64,000 bases of DNA, from NCBI RefSeq assembly GCF_008831285.2, contig NC_045148.1, positions 23,585,004 through 23,649,003 of the forward strand, read 5' to 3'. The position numbers were made by a program, and so were the translations under genes. Shown here one piece after another: positions 10,799 to 23,311 of this stretch; the first letter of the stretch is position 1; every line of letters begins with the position of its first letter. The stretch is from Nymphaea colorata. Lineage: Eukaryota > Streptophyta > Magnoliopsida > Nymphaeales > Nymphaeaceae. Below the pieces are notes generated by a model that did not search any database, was not told where the DNA came from, and saw only the letters and a program-made list of their open reading frames with translations.

Positions 10799-11012
10799 GT
10801 AAAAAGCAAAAATAATATTCGTGATTATGGTAGAAACCTAGCTTTGGATATATATAAAAAAAGCTCAATTGACAACTTTGGTTTGGGATTGAATAGAGTG
10901 GAAAAGTGGTAAAGGGAAATAAGGTACGGGTTACACCAAGAAAAAGTGTATGCATGGAATCAGCCATGCCGCTGAACATGGAAATCTGAAGCAAACACTT
11001 TCCAAAGCAGTA
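10799..11012 (+). repeat. Copy of LRR-kinase 5' flanking DNA without its gene
   Basis: Colinear on the same strand with 53688-53908, which lies immediately upstream of the plus-strand kinase pseudogene. Landmarks are TGGGATTGAATAGAGTGG, GAAAAGTGG and CCAAAGCAGTA. The kinase body that should follow to the right is missing. Confidence 0.8.
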
Positions 11013-11667
11013 AACCTTCAACTACTGTTCGTGCAGGTACCGGACAGGCAAGACTATCACTAGTTGCTTTATCTTTATATATATATATATATATATACAA
11101 ACTTTCAACCAAGTTGTTGGCTATGCATAACCTCGTTCAGAAATGATTTATGGGTTGTTCTTCCTGATCAGGACCAAGAAACAAACATTCAACAGTCAAT
11201 GGCAGAATCACCACCAAATTTCTCAAAACAGAAGTGAAAAAAATGCTGTGTGCATTTGATTGTGTTACCTTGTTAGTCAAAAGCAGAATTTATGTTGCAT
11301 GAACAGCTTGCTAGGGATTCGGTCCCCTGGGCATTTGTTAAGCAAAATCAATCTGTGCAATGTTGAAATATTAGCAGATTAATGCTGATATTCATGGTCA
11401 TGTTTGCCTTGAATTGACTCAACCCTTCAAAAGCACACAAAACGAAACAAACCAAAACTTACAGATCCATGTTAGCAGTTAAACTGCACAAAAAGGGAGC
11501 TGAATTTGTATGTAAGACTGAAGGAGCCAAAAAGCTATTATTTGACATTCATTTCCTTGGCGACTTATAGCATAACCAGTACTCAAATATTTAATTCACA
11601 AGAAAAATAAGATCAACATTACTTGCACAAGCATATCAGTGTACTGTATATGTTAGAATGTGTGTGT
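11013..11667. other. Spacer, nothing firm
   Basis: AT-rich DNA with a (TA)n at about 11075-11096. No gene or repeat boundary recognised. Confidence 0.5.
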
Positions 11668-11862
11668 CAGAGGTGGAGCCAGAAATTTTTTCGTAGCAAG
11701 GACTCAACTATAATTTCGAAATTTTAATAGAGACTGGAATAAAAAAAATTTATATAAGTTAAACTAAGATTTATGAAATTTACATATCAATGTTTTAATT
11801 TTTTAAATTTGAGTGTGGGGGGCCAAGGCCTCTGCCGGCGCCCCTGCCTCAGTCCCTGCCTG
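11668..11862. mobile_element. hAT-like MITE
   Basis: A 195 bp element starting CAGAGGTGGAGCCAG and ending in CCTGCCTG, flanked by GTGTGTGT on both sides (11660-11667 and 11863-11870). Eight-base target duplication and CAG...CTG ends fit the hAT superfamily. The duplication is low-complexity, so on its own it is weak. The body matches the clearer copies at 27432 and 61939. Confidence 0.65.
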
Positions 11863-11870
11863 GTGTGTGT

Positions 11871-12335
11871 GTTGTATCTGTGGGTCTATCTAAAGTACTA
11901 TTAGCCAGTCCTAGATGGGGCGTTATACACACCCAAGCCCAAACCAATGGATGGAATGGATGGAATTCCAAGAATACAATATGTTGTCACAAAAGTCCAT
12001 GTCCACAAACAAACAGGAGACTAAGTTTACATTTTGTTTTTACAACATCTGGTCTGAACAAACTCTCCCTCCCTCTTTCTCTCTCTCTCTCTCTCTCACT
12101 TTCTTAACACACCAAGAAAATCGAATCAGAAGAAAAGAAGGACATGGAAAGAACACACAAAGATTTTACATGGTTTTGAGACAATGTTTTCTTAGGTCCA
12201 TGGCCACCACACAAAGCAGTTTTCACTATCAGAAAAAAGTTACAAAGCACAAGCTAAAACGACGTCCTCTTAAACATGAGATTAGAGCAAAACCCACCAA
12301 ATAAAAAATTATATAAATACCCTTACAAAAACTAG
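11871..12335. other. Spacer with (CT)n
   Basis: Contains a pyrimidine run CTCTCTCTCTCT near 12078-12100 and no recognisable gene. The overlapping ORFs here are frames through this run. Confidence 0.5.
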
Positions 12336-13860
12336 GGAAGGCTATCAAGTATGGATCAGACTCAACACTCCAACAGCAGTCATTGAAGCCATTATGTTTT
12401 TAAAAAATTTTGAAGGGGCCAAAGTGATCCATTCTGAGGTTAGTTGGATGAAGGGAACATCTTTTAGGAGAATGATCTCAATATATCCTTTTGAGGGAAG
12501 AAGCCACCTAAAAGTTTAAACATTCAGCACGAGTGCTGTCAAATTTAAAACTAAGAAGTGAATCATTGACAGTTGCTCATTCTGTGAGCACTCTCAATAC
12601 ACAGGCACCTCAAAACACTACAGCACACACTTGATCCACTTCTAGGGCTATATAAGGGCCGAGTCAAAATCGAACTCACTCAGCGTGGCTCGAGATCGAG
12701 TTAGCTATACAAGGGCAACATGAAGTCCATCCGATAGACCAAGCCACAGCTCCAGCATGACTCTTTTAAGCTCGTTTACCAACTCCCCATTTGACCTGAT
12801 TTCTTTTTTTTGTTTTTAGTTTGAAAATTTTCAAAAGAATTCCTAGATAAATGGTTAACTCAAGTTCAATCAAATCAATTTTATAAAACTCGAATTTCAC
12901 TTGTTTATAATCACGAGTTTTGAGTTAAGCTTGAGCTTAGCAGAGCAAATTTCAGTCCAGCTTGAGTTGACTCTGATTTGAATTGAATGTCCAAGCCAAC
13001 TGTTCCAAAAACATTTGGATGAAGAAAAGAAATTTACTAATCAACCAAAAAATCAGATAGGATTTGAAATTAAGAAATGACGTTCGATTAAATTTAGATT
13101 CATATATGCATAAATATCCGAATGGATTCAGATTTAGTCATAAAAATATTCAATCGAATTCAGATTTAGATTCAAATATGCAAAAATATCCGATCAGATC
13201 CAGATGGGACTTATATTTAAATAAAAAGTCTGTATTCAATGCTCCTACAGTTTGTAAATCAGCCAGATTGGGTTCAGAATATGGATTCAGATTCAAATTC
13301 ACATATGAATATAAAAATCGGATCTGGATTGGATTCAGATTGTGACATCTGATTTCAGATTCATATTAGGATGAAAAAAATGGATTTAGATCAGATTCAA
13401 ATTATGAAATCTGATTTTGGATTCAGTTTTGGACGAGGAAAGAAAACAGATTCAGATTGTGGAACCTGATTTGGGATTCAAATTTGGATATAACTTTTTT
13501 TTTTAAATTCGTATCTAAACTCGAATCTGAGTATATAGGTATCCATACTGTCAAGAATGTATTTTATTTGAATCGGATCTATGGTCATTCGTATCCAAAG
13601 TCGAATCCTATTCTAATATTTTGCACTTTTATTTTTGTATTTAGGTCCATCGATTTTCAAGAAAACCATGGACAGTCGTTCTCTTGAGTCCTCCCAACTC
13701 CTCCAAGAGTGTCGGTGATGACTGCTCACGATGTTCTTAATGAGAAGGTTGCCGAATAACTTTAGCTTTTCCAAGAGTATCAGCATGCTGGAGCTTGTGG
13801 ACATTGAGAAATGGTTCCATATTTGGGTGGTGGCCTTTCGGATATGATTAATTACTTAAA
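12336..13860. repeat. Tandem repeat unit B1 (1.5 kb)
   Basis: Starts CTATCAAGTATGGATCAGAC and runs to TAATTACTTAAAAATAAA, where unit B2 begins with the same start. Positions 12735-13860 are paralogous to copy A at 172-1390. Contains the GAGCTCG-type segment and the GATTCAGATT-type array (13060-13480). Confidence 0.85.
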
Positions 13861-15510
13861 AATAAAGCCTATCAAGTATGGATCAGACTCAACACTCCAA
13901 CAGCAGTCACTAAAGCCATTACGTTTTTAAAAAGTTTTTGAAGGGGCCAAAGTGATCCATTCTGAGGTCAGTTGGGTGAGGGGAACATCTTTTAGGAGAA
14001 TGATCTCATTATATCCTTTTGAGGGAAGAAGCCACCTAAAAGTTTAAACATTCAGCATGAGTGCTTTTAAACTAAAACTAAGAAGTGAGTCATTGACAGT
14101 TGCTCATGCTGTGAGCACTCTCAATACACAGACACCTCAGACCACTACAGCACACACTTGATCCACTTGTAGGGCTATATAAGGGCCAAGTCAAAATCGA
14201 ACTCATTCAGCTTCGCTCGACCTCGAGTTAGCTATACAAGGCCAACATGAAATCCATCCGATAGACCAAGCTACAGCTCGAGCATGACTCTTTTAAGCTC
14301 GTTTGCCAACTCCCCGTTTGACCTGATTTCTTTTTTTGGTTTTTAGTTTGAAAATTTTTAAAAGAATTCAGAGATAAATGGTTTACTCAAGTTCAACCAA
14401 ATCAATTTTATAAAACTCGAACTTCACTTGTTTATAATCACGAGTTTTGAGTTAAGCTTGAGCTTAACAGAGCAAATTCGAGTCCAGCTTGAGTTGACTC
14501 TGATTTGAATTGAATGTCCAAGCCAACTGTTCCAGAAACATTTGGATGAAGAAAAGAAATTTACCACTCAAATAAAAAATCAGATGGGATTTGAAATTAA
14601 AAAATGACATCCAATTAGATTTAGATTCATATATCCCTAAATATCCGAACGGATTCAGATTTAGTCATATAAAAATATTCAATTGAATTCAGATTTAGAT
14701 TCAAATATACCAAAAATATCCTATCAGATCCAGATGGGGCTTATATTTAAATAAAAATTCAGTAGTCAATGCTCTTACAGTTTGTAAATCAGCTAGATTC
14801 GCTTCAAAATATGGATTCAGATTCAAATTCATATATGAATATAAAAATCGGATTCGGATTGGATTCTGATTGTGACATCTGATTTCAGATTCATATTAGG
14901 ATGAAAAAAATGGATTTAGATCAGATTCAAATGATGAAATCTGATTTTGGATTCAGCTTTGCATGAGGAAAGAAAACAGATTCAGATTGTGGAATCTGAT
15001 TTGGGATTCAAATTTGGATTTAACTTTTTTTTAAATTCGTATCAAACTCAAATCTGAGTACATAATTATCCATACTGTCAAGGATGTATTTTATTTGAAT
15101 TGGATCCATGGTCATTCGTATCCAAAGTCGAATCGTATTCTAATATTTTGCACTTTTATTTTTGTAGTTAGGTCCATCGATTTTCATTAAAACCATGGTC
15201 AGTCGTTCTCTTGAGTCCTCCCAACTCCTCCAAGAGTGTCGGTGCTGGCTGTTCAGGATGTTCTTAATGAGAAGGTTGCCGAATAAATAACTTCAGCTTC
15301 TCCAAGAGTATCAGCATGCTGGAGCTTGTGGACATTGAGAAATGGATCCATATTTGGGTGGTGGCCTTTTGGATATGATTAATTACTTAAAACTAAATCT
15401 GATCTGAATCCGTATCTGATCCGATACTTATATATATCAGAATCTGAATCGGAAACCAGTCGGATGTTATTTCTTAAATCCGAAGATAATCCATTTCTTA
15501 GTCAGATTTG
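13861..15510. repeat. Tandem repeat unit B2 (1.5 kb) with longer right end
   Basis: Head-to-tail duplicate of B1, offset by about 1523 bp, which continues past the B1 end into TCTGATCTGAATCCGTATC text that also occurs at 16124. Differences from B1 are scattered single bases and small indels. Confidence 0.85.
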
Positions 15511-15609
15511 GGTTGTGGCCTTCTGGTTTTGCGATAAAAGTTATTCTTAGCAGATTCAAAAGCAGGAGAGGATGACTTGAGATATTCAACTTACAGTCGA
15601 CTGTGACCC

Positions 15610-15890
15610 TCATCTTTGATCTTCACAGTGAAACCATGCCCAAGAGATGGGGATGGCGCTCGTTAGGCTCAGAGGTATCATTTTAAGCCTGGCGAATACC
15701 TCCTTCATGCCCATTCTTACAATTGATGACTCCCATGAACATGAAAGCCCTATCTCTATGATCATCAACAACAGCTCATTCCAAGCAGTCAGTTTTTCAG
15801 TTGCAGTACCGTTGTTTTCCTGGAGAAGATGGCCATCAATGAGATCTGAGATTGGTACCGGAAGTGCTTCGGCCCCCAGTGCCTTTCTTT
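15610..15890 (-). pseudogene. LRR receptor-kinase C-terminal fragment
   Basis: The minus strand encodes the last part of the kinase domain and tail: EALPVPISDLIDGHLL, then WNELLLMIIEIGLSCS and RMGMKEVFARLKMI, ending at a TGA near 15610. These match the end of the kinases at 19.7 and 57.8 kb in order but not closely, so this is a more diverged member. No catalytic part is present. It is flanked on both sides by the same GATTCAG-type repeat text (15386-15508 and 16121-16253). Confidence 0.75.
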
Positions 15891-15919
15891 CTTTTTCTGT
15901 TTAAAGCAATGTTCTTGGG

Positions 15920-16115
15920 ATGTTAATGGATTGGATTTAAATTGGGTATACTCTTCACCATATCCGTTTCTTTAGGTATTCATATACTGGTATCCGAACT
16001 CAGATTTTAGTAGAATGGAGAGATATCATCTCTGAATCTGAATTCAAGATCTGGTTTCACAATCTGAATCCGAATTTTGAACTGTATCTAGAAGATTTTC
16101 AAAATGTAAGAGCAT
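15920..16115. repeat. GATTCAG-type array in reverse orientation
   Basis: AATCTGAATC-type words and the segment AAAATGTAAGAGCATT are the reverse complement of parts of units A, B1 and B2. The same arm recurs at 52020-52340. Confidence 0.65.
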
Positions 16116-16119
16116 TGGA

Positions 16120-16810
16120 TATGATTAATTACTTAAAACTAAATCTGATCTGAATCCGTATCCGATCTGATACTTATATATATTGTAATCTGAATCCGAA
16201 TCCAGTCTAATGTTATTTCTTAAGTGCGAAGATGATTCATTTCTTAGTCAGAGATTAATTTCTTCCCCATATCTGTTTTTTTTTTTTTTGGAACGGTTCA
16301 ATTGGGCATGTGATCAAGATGGAAAATGACATTTAAAGTCTACCCATCTTACCAAGTAAATGACAGGGCAGTTCCAATTCTTTTGCTTACGTTACATGGA
16401 AAAGCACGATATCTAGATAAAGGCAGAAAGGGAGAGAGAGAGAAAACATATAATTAAGTGACAAATTGTCAATGATTTTCCAATAATTGTCAAAAACAAT
16501 AAAGGAATACAGAAAACGTATAAGAGAAAGGGAGGAAGGGGGTGGTGGGACTCAAAAGAGGAGTTCGAGTTGTGTGCACTGGCCAGTGCATGCAACAATC
16601 ATATGCCAAAAGAAAAACAAAAAGGGGGCATCTTTGAAATTACAGAAAACGAACTGTCTTTTTCAGCTTTTTCACTTTTTTCAAATTTTTTATCTGTAAA
16701 ACAAATTTCTTTTTTCTATTTAAACAGGAACATTCATTAACCATACTGACACACAAAATTTTGGTGCAATGTGTTATTACTTACAAGTATGAACTTGTGT
16801 TCATTAACCA
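16120..16810. repeat. Right-hand part of the dispersed repeat, second copy
   Basis: Paralogous to 1390-2080, including GAGGAAGGGGGTGGTGGGAC and GAGTTCGAGTTGTGTGC. The paralogy ends near 16800. Confidence 0.8.
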
Positions 16811-18045
16811 ACTTCATGAATGCCCTTTGTAGGTTCTATGTCAAAGTTTCTCCGGTATCTCAGCTTACCCAAATTTCCTAACTAAAATACAAAAATAACG
16901 CCCACGTAGGAACCACTGTCCTATAAAACACTATTCTAATAGAGCTCGCTTGTGACTTACCCCAGCGCATACTACAACGCCTTTAATTCTTCCAGTAGGG
17001 CTGTGCATCAGGTTGGGTGGGATTGGTCTGATGCTCAATAAAATCGGGCTCTATGCATTCATGAAGGTCTACTTATCAGTTATTGGGCAGAGTCAGACCA
17101 TCATGCTTCTGTCCATCATGTAGCCAGTTCGATGTCAACTTTTATTTAAAACTAAAAAGTTTCCTTAGAAAATATCTTCAGAACCTTCGGCGACACATCA
17201 CTAGTTTTTAAGAGATTTTGGGGATGCACCAAAGAGCTTTTAAAAAGAATCAACGTAATAAGGAAGCCAAATGTTGGCGTTATGGTCAAAAAGATTTTAG
17301 AGAGAGAGAAAGAACAAAGAAAATCAAAGTGGAGAGGTGGGGTTTAAATGTGTATATTGAACAGAATTAGGCCTCCAATACCCGACTCAGAGTCAGGTCA
17401 ACCTAGCCTAGCCTAGCTCAGCCCAACAAGTTTTTTTTATCCGGTTGGGGAATCTTTCACCCCAGCACATACCATCGCGAGGCATGCGGTCTCATTCTTT
17501 CTCTTCCCTTCATCATCTCCCCATGGCCATGTAAGTGAGCTCTTGAAATTTCTTATTTGGAGTTAACAGCCATGAGCAATCAACCAAGTCTCATTTATTT
17601 GTTCAACTCAAATAGGCATGACATGTTTTTTTTTTTTAAAAAAAAATTATTTTTCACCTTCCATTGAATGTATGCCTTCGTTATGTCTCTACACATAGAT
17701 AATGTGCATGTATCGCCAGTTGATTTTTCTATTGATAGATGGACGAACGATGAGGATGAGAGCTTGTGGTTGGATTTTTTTTTATATTGATTTTTGAGGT
17801 TGGGGATAGTCCAAATCGGGGAAGAAACAATTAGTTTACATCCTTCAAATCCTCATTCCCTTGAGAAAATACCTACTGATCATCCTATTTGTAGTCTTAA
17901 AGCAGTGATCCACCTTTAAAAGAGTGTCACCCCAACGGGATTGAAGCACAAGTTCCTCCCGTGCTTACATAAAAATATTGAAGTTGAAAATTTTCAAAAT
18001 TATCTCATAAATTTAAATTTCTATATAAGAAAAAAAGGGCTTAAA
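16811..18045. other. Spacer, nothing firm
   Basis: Ordinary AT-rich spacer. The segment 16995-17440 starts AGGGCTGTGCATCAGG and contains GCCTAGCCTAGCCTAGCTCAG, reminiscent of the GGCC-rich elements at 42.7, 57.3 and 60.4 kb, but I could not find terminal repeats. No gene recognised. Confidence 0.4.
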
Positions 18046-18049
18046 ATAT

Positions 18050-18332
18050 CTCGTTGTTAAATCATTTTCTCTTCACTCTCTCATTTTTTCATTTTTTTCT
18101 CTTGGAATCTTTATATCTTTCTAATTATTACCTTAAAATCTATCTTCACAAATTTTCCTTTCTCTATTTCTTTTCTCTCCCTTAAAAATCTTTACATCTC
18201 TCTCTCTGTCTCTAATTTTTTCTTAAAATCTTTTGCTATTCTACTAGTTTTTTCTCTCTTTATTTATTTCTTTCCTTTCAAAATCCTTATCTCTCTCTCC
18301 CTCACACACACATTGTTCTCTTAAAAATATTT

Positions 18333-18369
<37 letters not shown>

Positions 18370-18600
18370 TTTTCTCTTAAAATCTCTTGCTCTTCTACTA
18401 GTTTTTCAATTAAAATCTCTTTCTCTTCTACCAGTTTTTTGCTTTATTTCTTTCCACTCACTCATAAACTTTTATTTCTCTCTCTCTTAATTTTCTCTTA
18501 AAATCTCTTGCTCTTTTCCTAGTGTTTCTCTATCTATATTTTCTCTCTCTTAAAAATCTTTATCTCACTCTCTCTACGTGTCTTGATGAAATTTTATGAA
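18050..18600. repeat. Degenerate pyrimidine-rich tandem array
   Basis: Repeating text of the form CTCTTAAAATCTCTTGCTC, CTACTAGTTTTT, TTTATTTCTTTCC and TTATCTCTCTCTC, in irregular units of very roughly 120-150 bp, with embedded (CT)n and (CA)n. The reverse complement of one or two units appears at 59070-59240 beside the plus-strand kinase pseudogene. Confidence 0.7.
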
Positions 18601-18659
18601 ATACTTTCCTTTAAAAAGAATTTCCTTCCTTCGCTTTATAAAGTTTTAACTTCTTTACC

Positions 18660-19620
18660 AAATACCACACCAGTTTAAGATAATGTTTAGGTGAATATGA
18701 AATGCATGAAGAATGAACATAGCCTTAAGATTAGTTACCCATGGTAAAGCTGTCAGGAATGGCCAAGCCTCAAAATGACGGACTAGTTCTTTTTCATTTT
18801 TCTACTTACGTTTTTTAATACACTCCAAAAACAAAACGCAAACAAATTCTGGGATGCAAACAACCTTATTTGCAGAGAAGGCAATATCAAGCGACAATAA
18901 TTTTGGGACACATATTGCAATGCTGCCACAACACTTCAATATAAAGTAGTATCCTTGAACTTCGAACTGTGACTGGCAAAAAATTTTTTAAACATGGCCA
19001 TCAGCATGTTCATAGGTTTGGTTTCATGCATTTTTATATGCTTGAAAAGATTAAAGATATTACATTCTTTGAGACAACACCAAGCATCCTTTTAACAATG
19101 GTGGATTCACTTCCCAGGAAATAAAAGAAGATTTTCCAAATTCGACTTTTGGTGTAGGGGGAGGGGTGTTCTATTTAATTAACAGCGTCATTTTGATCTT
19201 TTTGACCATTTTTAGTCCATAACACATGGTCCTTTGTTAGAGGCCCATCACATATAGCATGCTCCAATAACACATGATGCTCACAGCATATAATTCTCAT
19301 CCTCCTCATTCAAGGGCTCTTCTTTTGATAAAATTGAATTCAGTCCAAAACTTACTGGAATTGTGCATTTTTGTTCATCCTTCTTGTTGTGCATTTTTTT
19401 GATAGGTTTCGCTGGACACAATAGCATTGATTGTTCATTCACTATTGAGGTGTCCTTACTAAAATAAGGCACAAGCGGCAATAATGGACAAAGTTCAAAG
19501 CCACTTTCACGTAACTTGCACTAGAAATGTGTGAGTTGTTCTACAAGATTAGTCACCCAAATGCCCTAGGATGGGAACACACAAGCATATTAAGCATGTC
19601 TTTATTAAATCCTATATGCA
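18660..19620 (-). repeat. LRR-kinase 3' flanking DNA with copia scrap
   Basis: Lies directly downstream of the minus-strand kinase pseudogene. Matches 9690-10535 and, inverted, 58310-58960. The decayed copia fragment sits at about 18900-19120 with the same neighbours as in the 9.8 kb copy. Confidence 0.85.
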
Positions 19621-20285
19621 TCTGTAATTGAGAAATGCAAGTGAGAGCTCTCAATGAAAGCAATCAAACTACATTTGTATCTATAGATATATTTGAATTA
19701 TCCTTCTATCATTCTTGTCTTCCGTCGTATCCTTCGCAGCCCTACAACCACTTGCTTCATTTCCATTCTCCCATTTGGAGACACACTTGAACATGACAAG
19801 CCCATCTCCAATATCATCACCAGCTGCTCGTTCATAGCAGCTGAGTTGGAGTAGTATTACTTTCGTTCAAAAGATTGCTGTCAATGACATCTGAAAGTGC
19901 AAATGGAAATGCTTCAGCCACCAATTGCCTCAAACTAAAATCCCCATCAAACTGTTCATCAGTAGGCCTTCTTCTTGTAAACACCTCAAGGAGGAGAATT
20001 CCGTAGCTGTAGACATCGGCTTTGGTTGACACCTTTCCAGCCATCCCAAATTCTAATTCAACCATTCAACAATATTAAACATGATTAGCAAGCGCAAAAT
20101 AATTGGATAATGCTAAAGGGTGACACAATAGAATTGGTTGCGCCTTAATGGACTTAAGATCAATTGAACCACCAATCCTGCCTTCCTCATTTTGTATTAT
20201 GATACACATCTAAAAAAGAATACAATATTATTATATAGAACAGAAGTCCAATATATATGATGTTCCCTTAAAGAAATCAAACATG

Positions 20286-20288
20286 TAT

Positions 20289-20326
<38 letters not shown>
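20286..20326. repeat. (TA)n microsatellite in kinase pseudogene 1 intron
   Basis: About 40 bp of TA repeats within the intron. A further (TA)n lies at 21095-21121. Confidence 0.95.
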
Positions 20327-20328
<2 letters not shown>

Positions 20329-23311
20329 GTGAGGTTAGCTGAGATTCATTAATTGTATGGTGTTGCTTTTAGTTCTCCCGTGACAGATCTGCAGGTTCTC
20401 ATAAATGGTGTGAATTATTTAATAGTGTCAATTGTCAGCCAAACTTAAGCCATTTGGTAGACAAGTATGTTTGATTAGGGATTTTTAATACAAGAGAGAA
20501 ACAAAAATTACAATTTATGTTAAAGGAAAAAGATCAATTGAAGACTATTCCTTGTTGAAAACATGTCACCAACACATATTTGTGTACATGAGCACAAAAG
20601 AATGCAAATACTGGTATGCAACACCACAAGCCATACGAACAACAAATAGGTCATCCATGTAAAATAGTTAATCAATGACTCACTTTCTTGAGCTGGGAAC
20701 CGCTTTTGCATGTCTTTATGAGAGAGAGAGAGGAGAAATTGGTAAAAACCAGACACTTTAACATTTTGCTTAAAAAATATATTAAAGAAAATATTTACAT
20801 CCTAATATATTCATCAAAACTATTTTGATATAAAAACATGCTTTGAATCAAGTTGTTTTTATGAAAAAAGTTGATTTGTCTATTATAAAAATGTTGATGC
20901 TATAATAGCCAATCATTTTTGCTAATTATGAAAACACTATTAAAGCCCAAAAAATGATCAACTTAATATATATTTTGTGTCAATCTATTCTTAGATTTAA
21001 GATTATATTGGTAAGGTTAGATTAAAAAAACACTTTAAATAACATAATTAAAGGGTCTGGATTGTGTCCCTGACCTTTTGGTCTGGCTTCTACTGATATA
21101 TATATATATATATATATATATAGGGAGAGAGAAAAGAAAAAAAAGACAAAACAGCCAACTAGTACTGTCAAAACCACTCTCTCTCTCTATCTCTCTTTAT
21201 TTCACCTCACCTCTCTTGGACCCCTTCCATACACTCCCCCTCCCTTTCTCAATCTCTCCATCAGAGCATTATTGAAGAGAGAGAGTGCACACACGCATAT
21301 GAGAGAGACAATTTATGAGTCTTCCTGTGTTGACTCAAAGAAATGGTCAATATACTTGCACATCGAGAGAGACAATTTATGAAAAGAAAACAAATTAAGA
21401 GATAGTACCTGGCGCAATGTAACCCATGGTTCCAAGGGTGGTGGTAAGAGTCGATGACTTGTCACCAACTATAAACTTTGCAGTGCCAGAATCACCAATG
21501 TACGCAGACATGCTTTCATCTAGAAGTACATTACATGACTTCAGATCACAATGAAGTATCATCTCCGAGTAACCATGGGGAAGATACTCTAAAGCACAAG
21601 CAACATCAATCATGATATCCAATCTTTGGAAGAGATTCAAATGATGGGCACCTGAATGTAGATAGACTTCTAGGCTTCCAAGGGGCATGTATTGGAGAAC
21701 TAAAGCCTTGAAATCTTCATTAGAAGAAGACGTAATGACTTTAACAAGGTTTCGGTGCCTGATTTGGCGCAAGATAGTGCATTCAATGTCAAAACTTTTA
21801 GATGCTCTCTCAAATGACAAATTAAGGACCTTAACAGCCACTGTCCTTCCATCTGCTAGAATTTCTTTGTACACTGAGCCAAAGCTTCCACTTCCAAGAA
21901 AGTTTGCATCACTGAAATTTCTCGTTGCATGCAATAGCTCTCTGTAAAAAATCACTAGGAGTGTAATTCGTCGTAATCTTTCAATGTCGTCAGGACGCTT
22001 CGACAACCCCCTCTTTCTATAGCATGAGATACCAATGAGTGTGCAAACAATGACCAAAAGTGCTAAGCCACCAATTGCACAAGCAGCAATGACTCTAGCC
22101 GCATTGCTCTTAATTTGCCTCTCTGTTTTGTCTAAGCACAAAGGGACATGGAATTTGGGAGTGCCTTATAGTGCATAGTTCCCTAGGAATGACTCGGCAG
22201 AAAGGTTTGCAACCTTTCCACCACTTGGAATCTCAACTTCTAATCGATTAAAGGACAAGTCTAACACCTGGATGTATTGAAGTTTGTTATGGGAAAGGAC
22301 AATAACTTTTGGTGTAATGATTTTGGTATCTCACCGGAAAGTTTGTTGTGGGAAAGGACAATAGCTTTAATGCTTACCATATGATCAAGTTGTTGAGGAA
22401 TCTTACCGTCACATTCCGTCAAATGTGTTCTGGCAGAGGTTCAAATAATCTAGCATTTGGGGCCTTGATAATAATGAAGGCAGCTCTCCACTCAGCTTAT
22501 TTTATAGAGATATCCATGTTGATCATCATGGCAAAATTCCCAAGACCCAGAGGTAGGTGACCTTTGAAAGAGTTGCCTTGCAAGTATAGCACCAACAAAT
22601 CCTTCAACTCACAAAGACCAGGCGGTAATGTTGATGACAAATTGTTTGAGCTTAGATCCTGCGCTTGCAAACTAGTGAGATTGTTTATAGAGTTTGTAAT
22701 TGACCTGATTAGCATGTTGTGTCCAATATAAAAAGAAAACATGCGGACCAACTGGTAGATTGATAGTGGGATTCAGCCTTCTAATGCATTGTTACCAAGA
22801 GAAAGCACTTGTAAGCTGTGCAATTGTCCTACATTTGGTGGAATGAGCCCTTTTATTTTGTTGGAACTCAAATCTAAGGAAATTAACTTGGTCAAGTTGG
22901 CTAAGGCCAATGGGATAGTACCTTCAATCAGATTAGAGGAAAGGTGAAGTCTCCACAAGGTGGTTGTCAGGTTTCCAACAGAGGACAGAAGGATGTTGTT
23001 CAAAAGGTTGCGTAGTAGATCAACATCCACTAGCAGTCAACAGTTGGTGAAGGATGTCAGACTGGAGAGCTCATGGTTGCTGGGGGCATTGGTCAACATA
23101 TTGTCGTGGAGGTACAGGCGCCTGAGTTGTGTCAAACTACCTAATTCTAATGGTATCAGACCACTGAATTTATTGTGTCTTGCACTTATAGTTTGGAGAC
23201 TAGTAGCATTGGAAAAAGAAGGAGGGTAAGGGCCATCAAAATTGTTGTCACTCATTGCGAGCAATTTGAGATTGGGCAGGAAGCAGCCAACATTTTTAGG
23301 GGAGATGCCCT

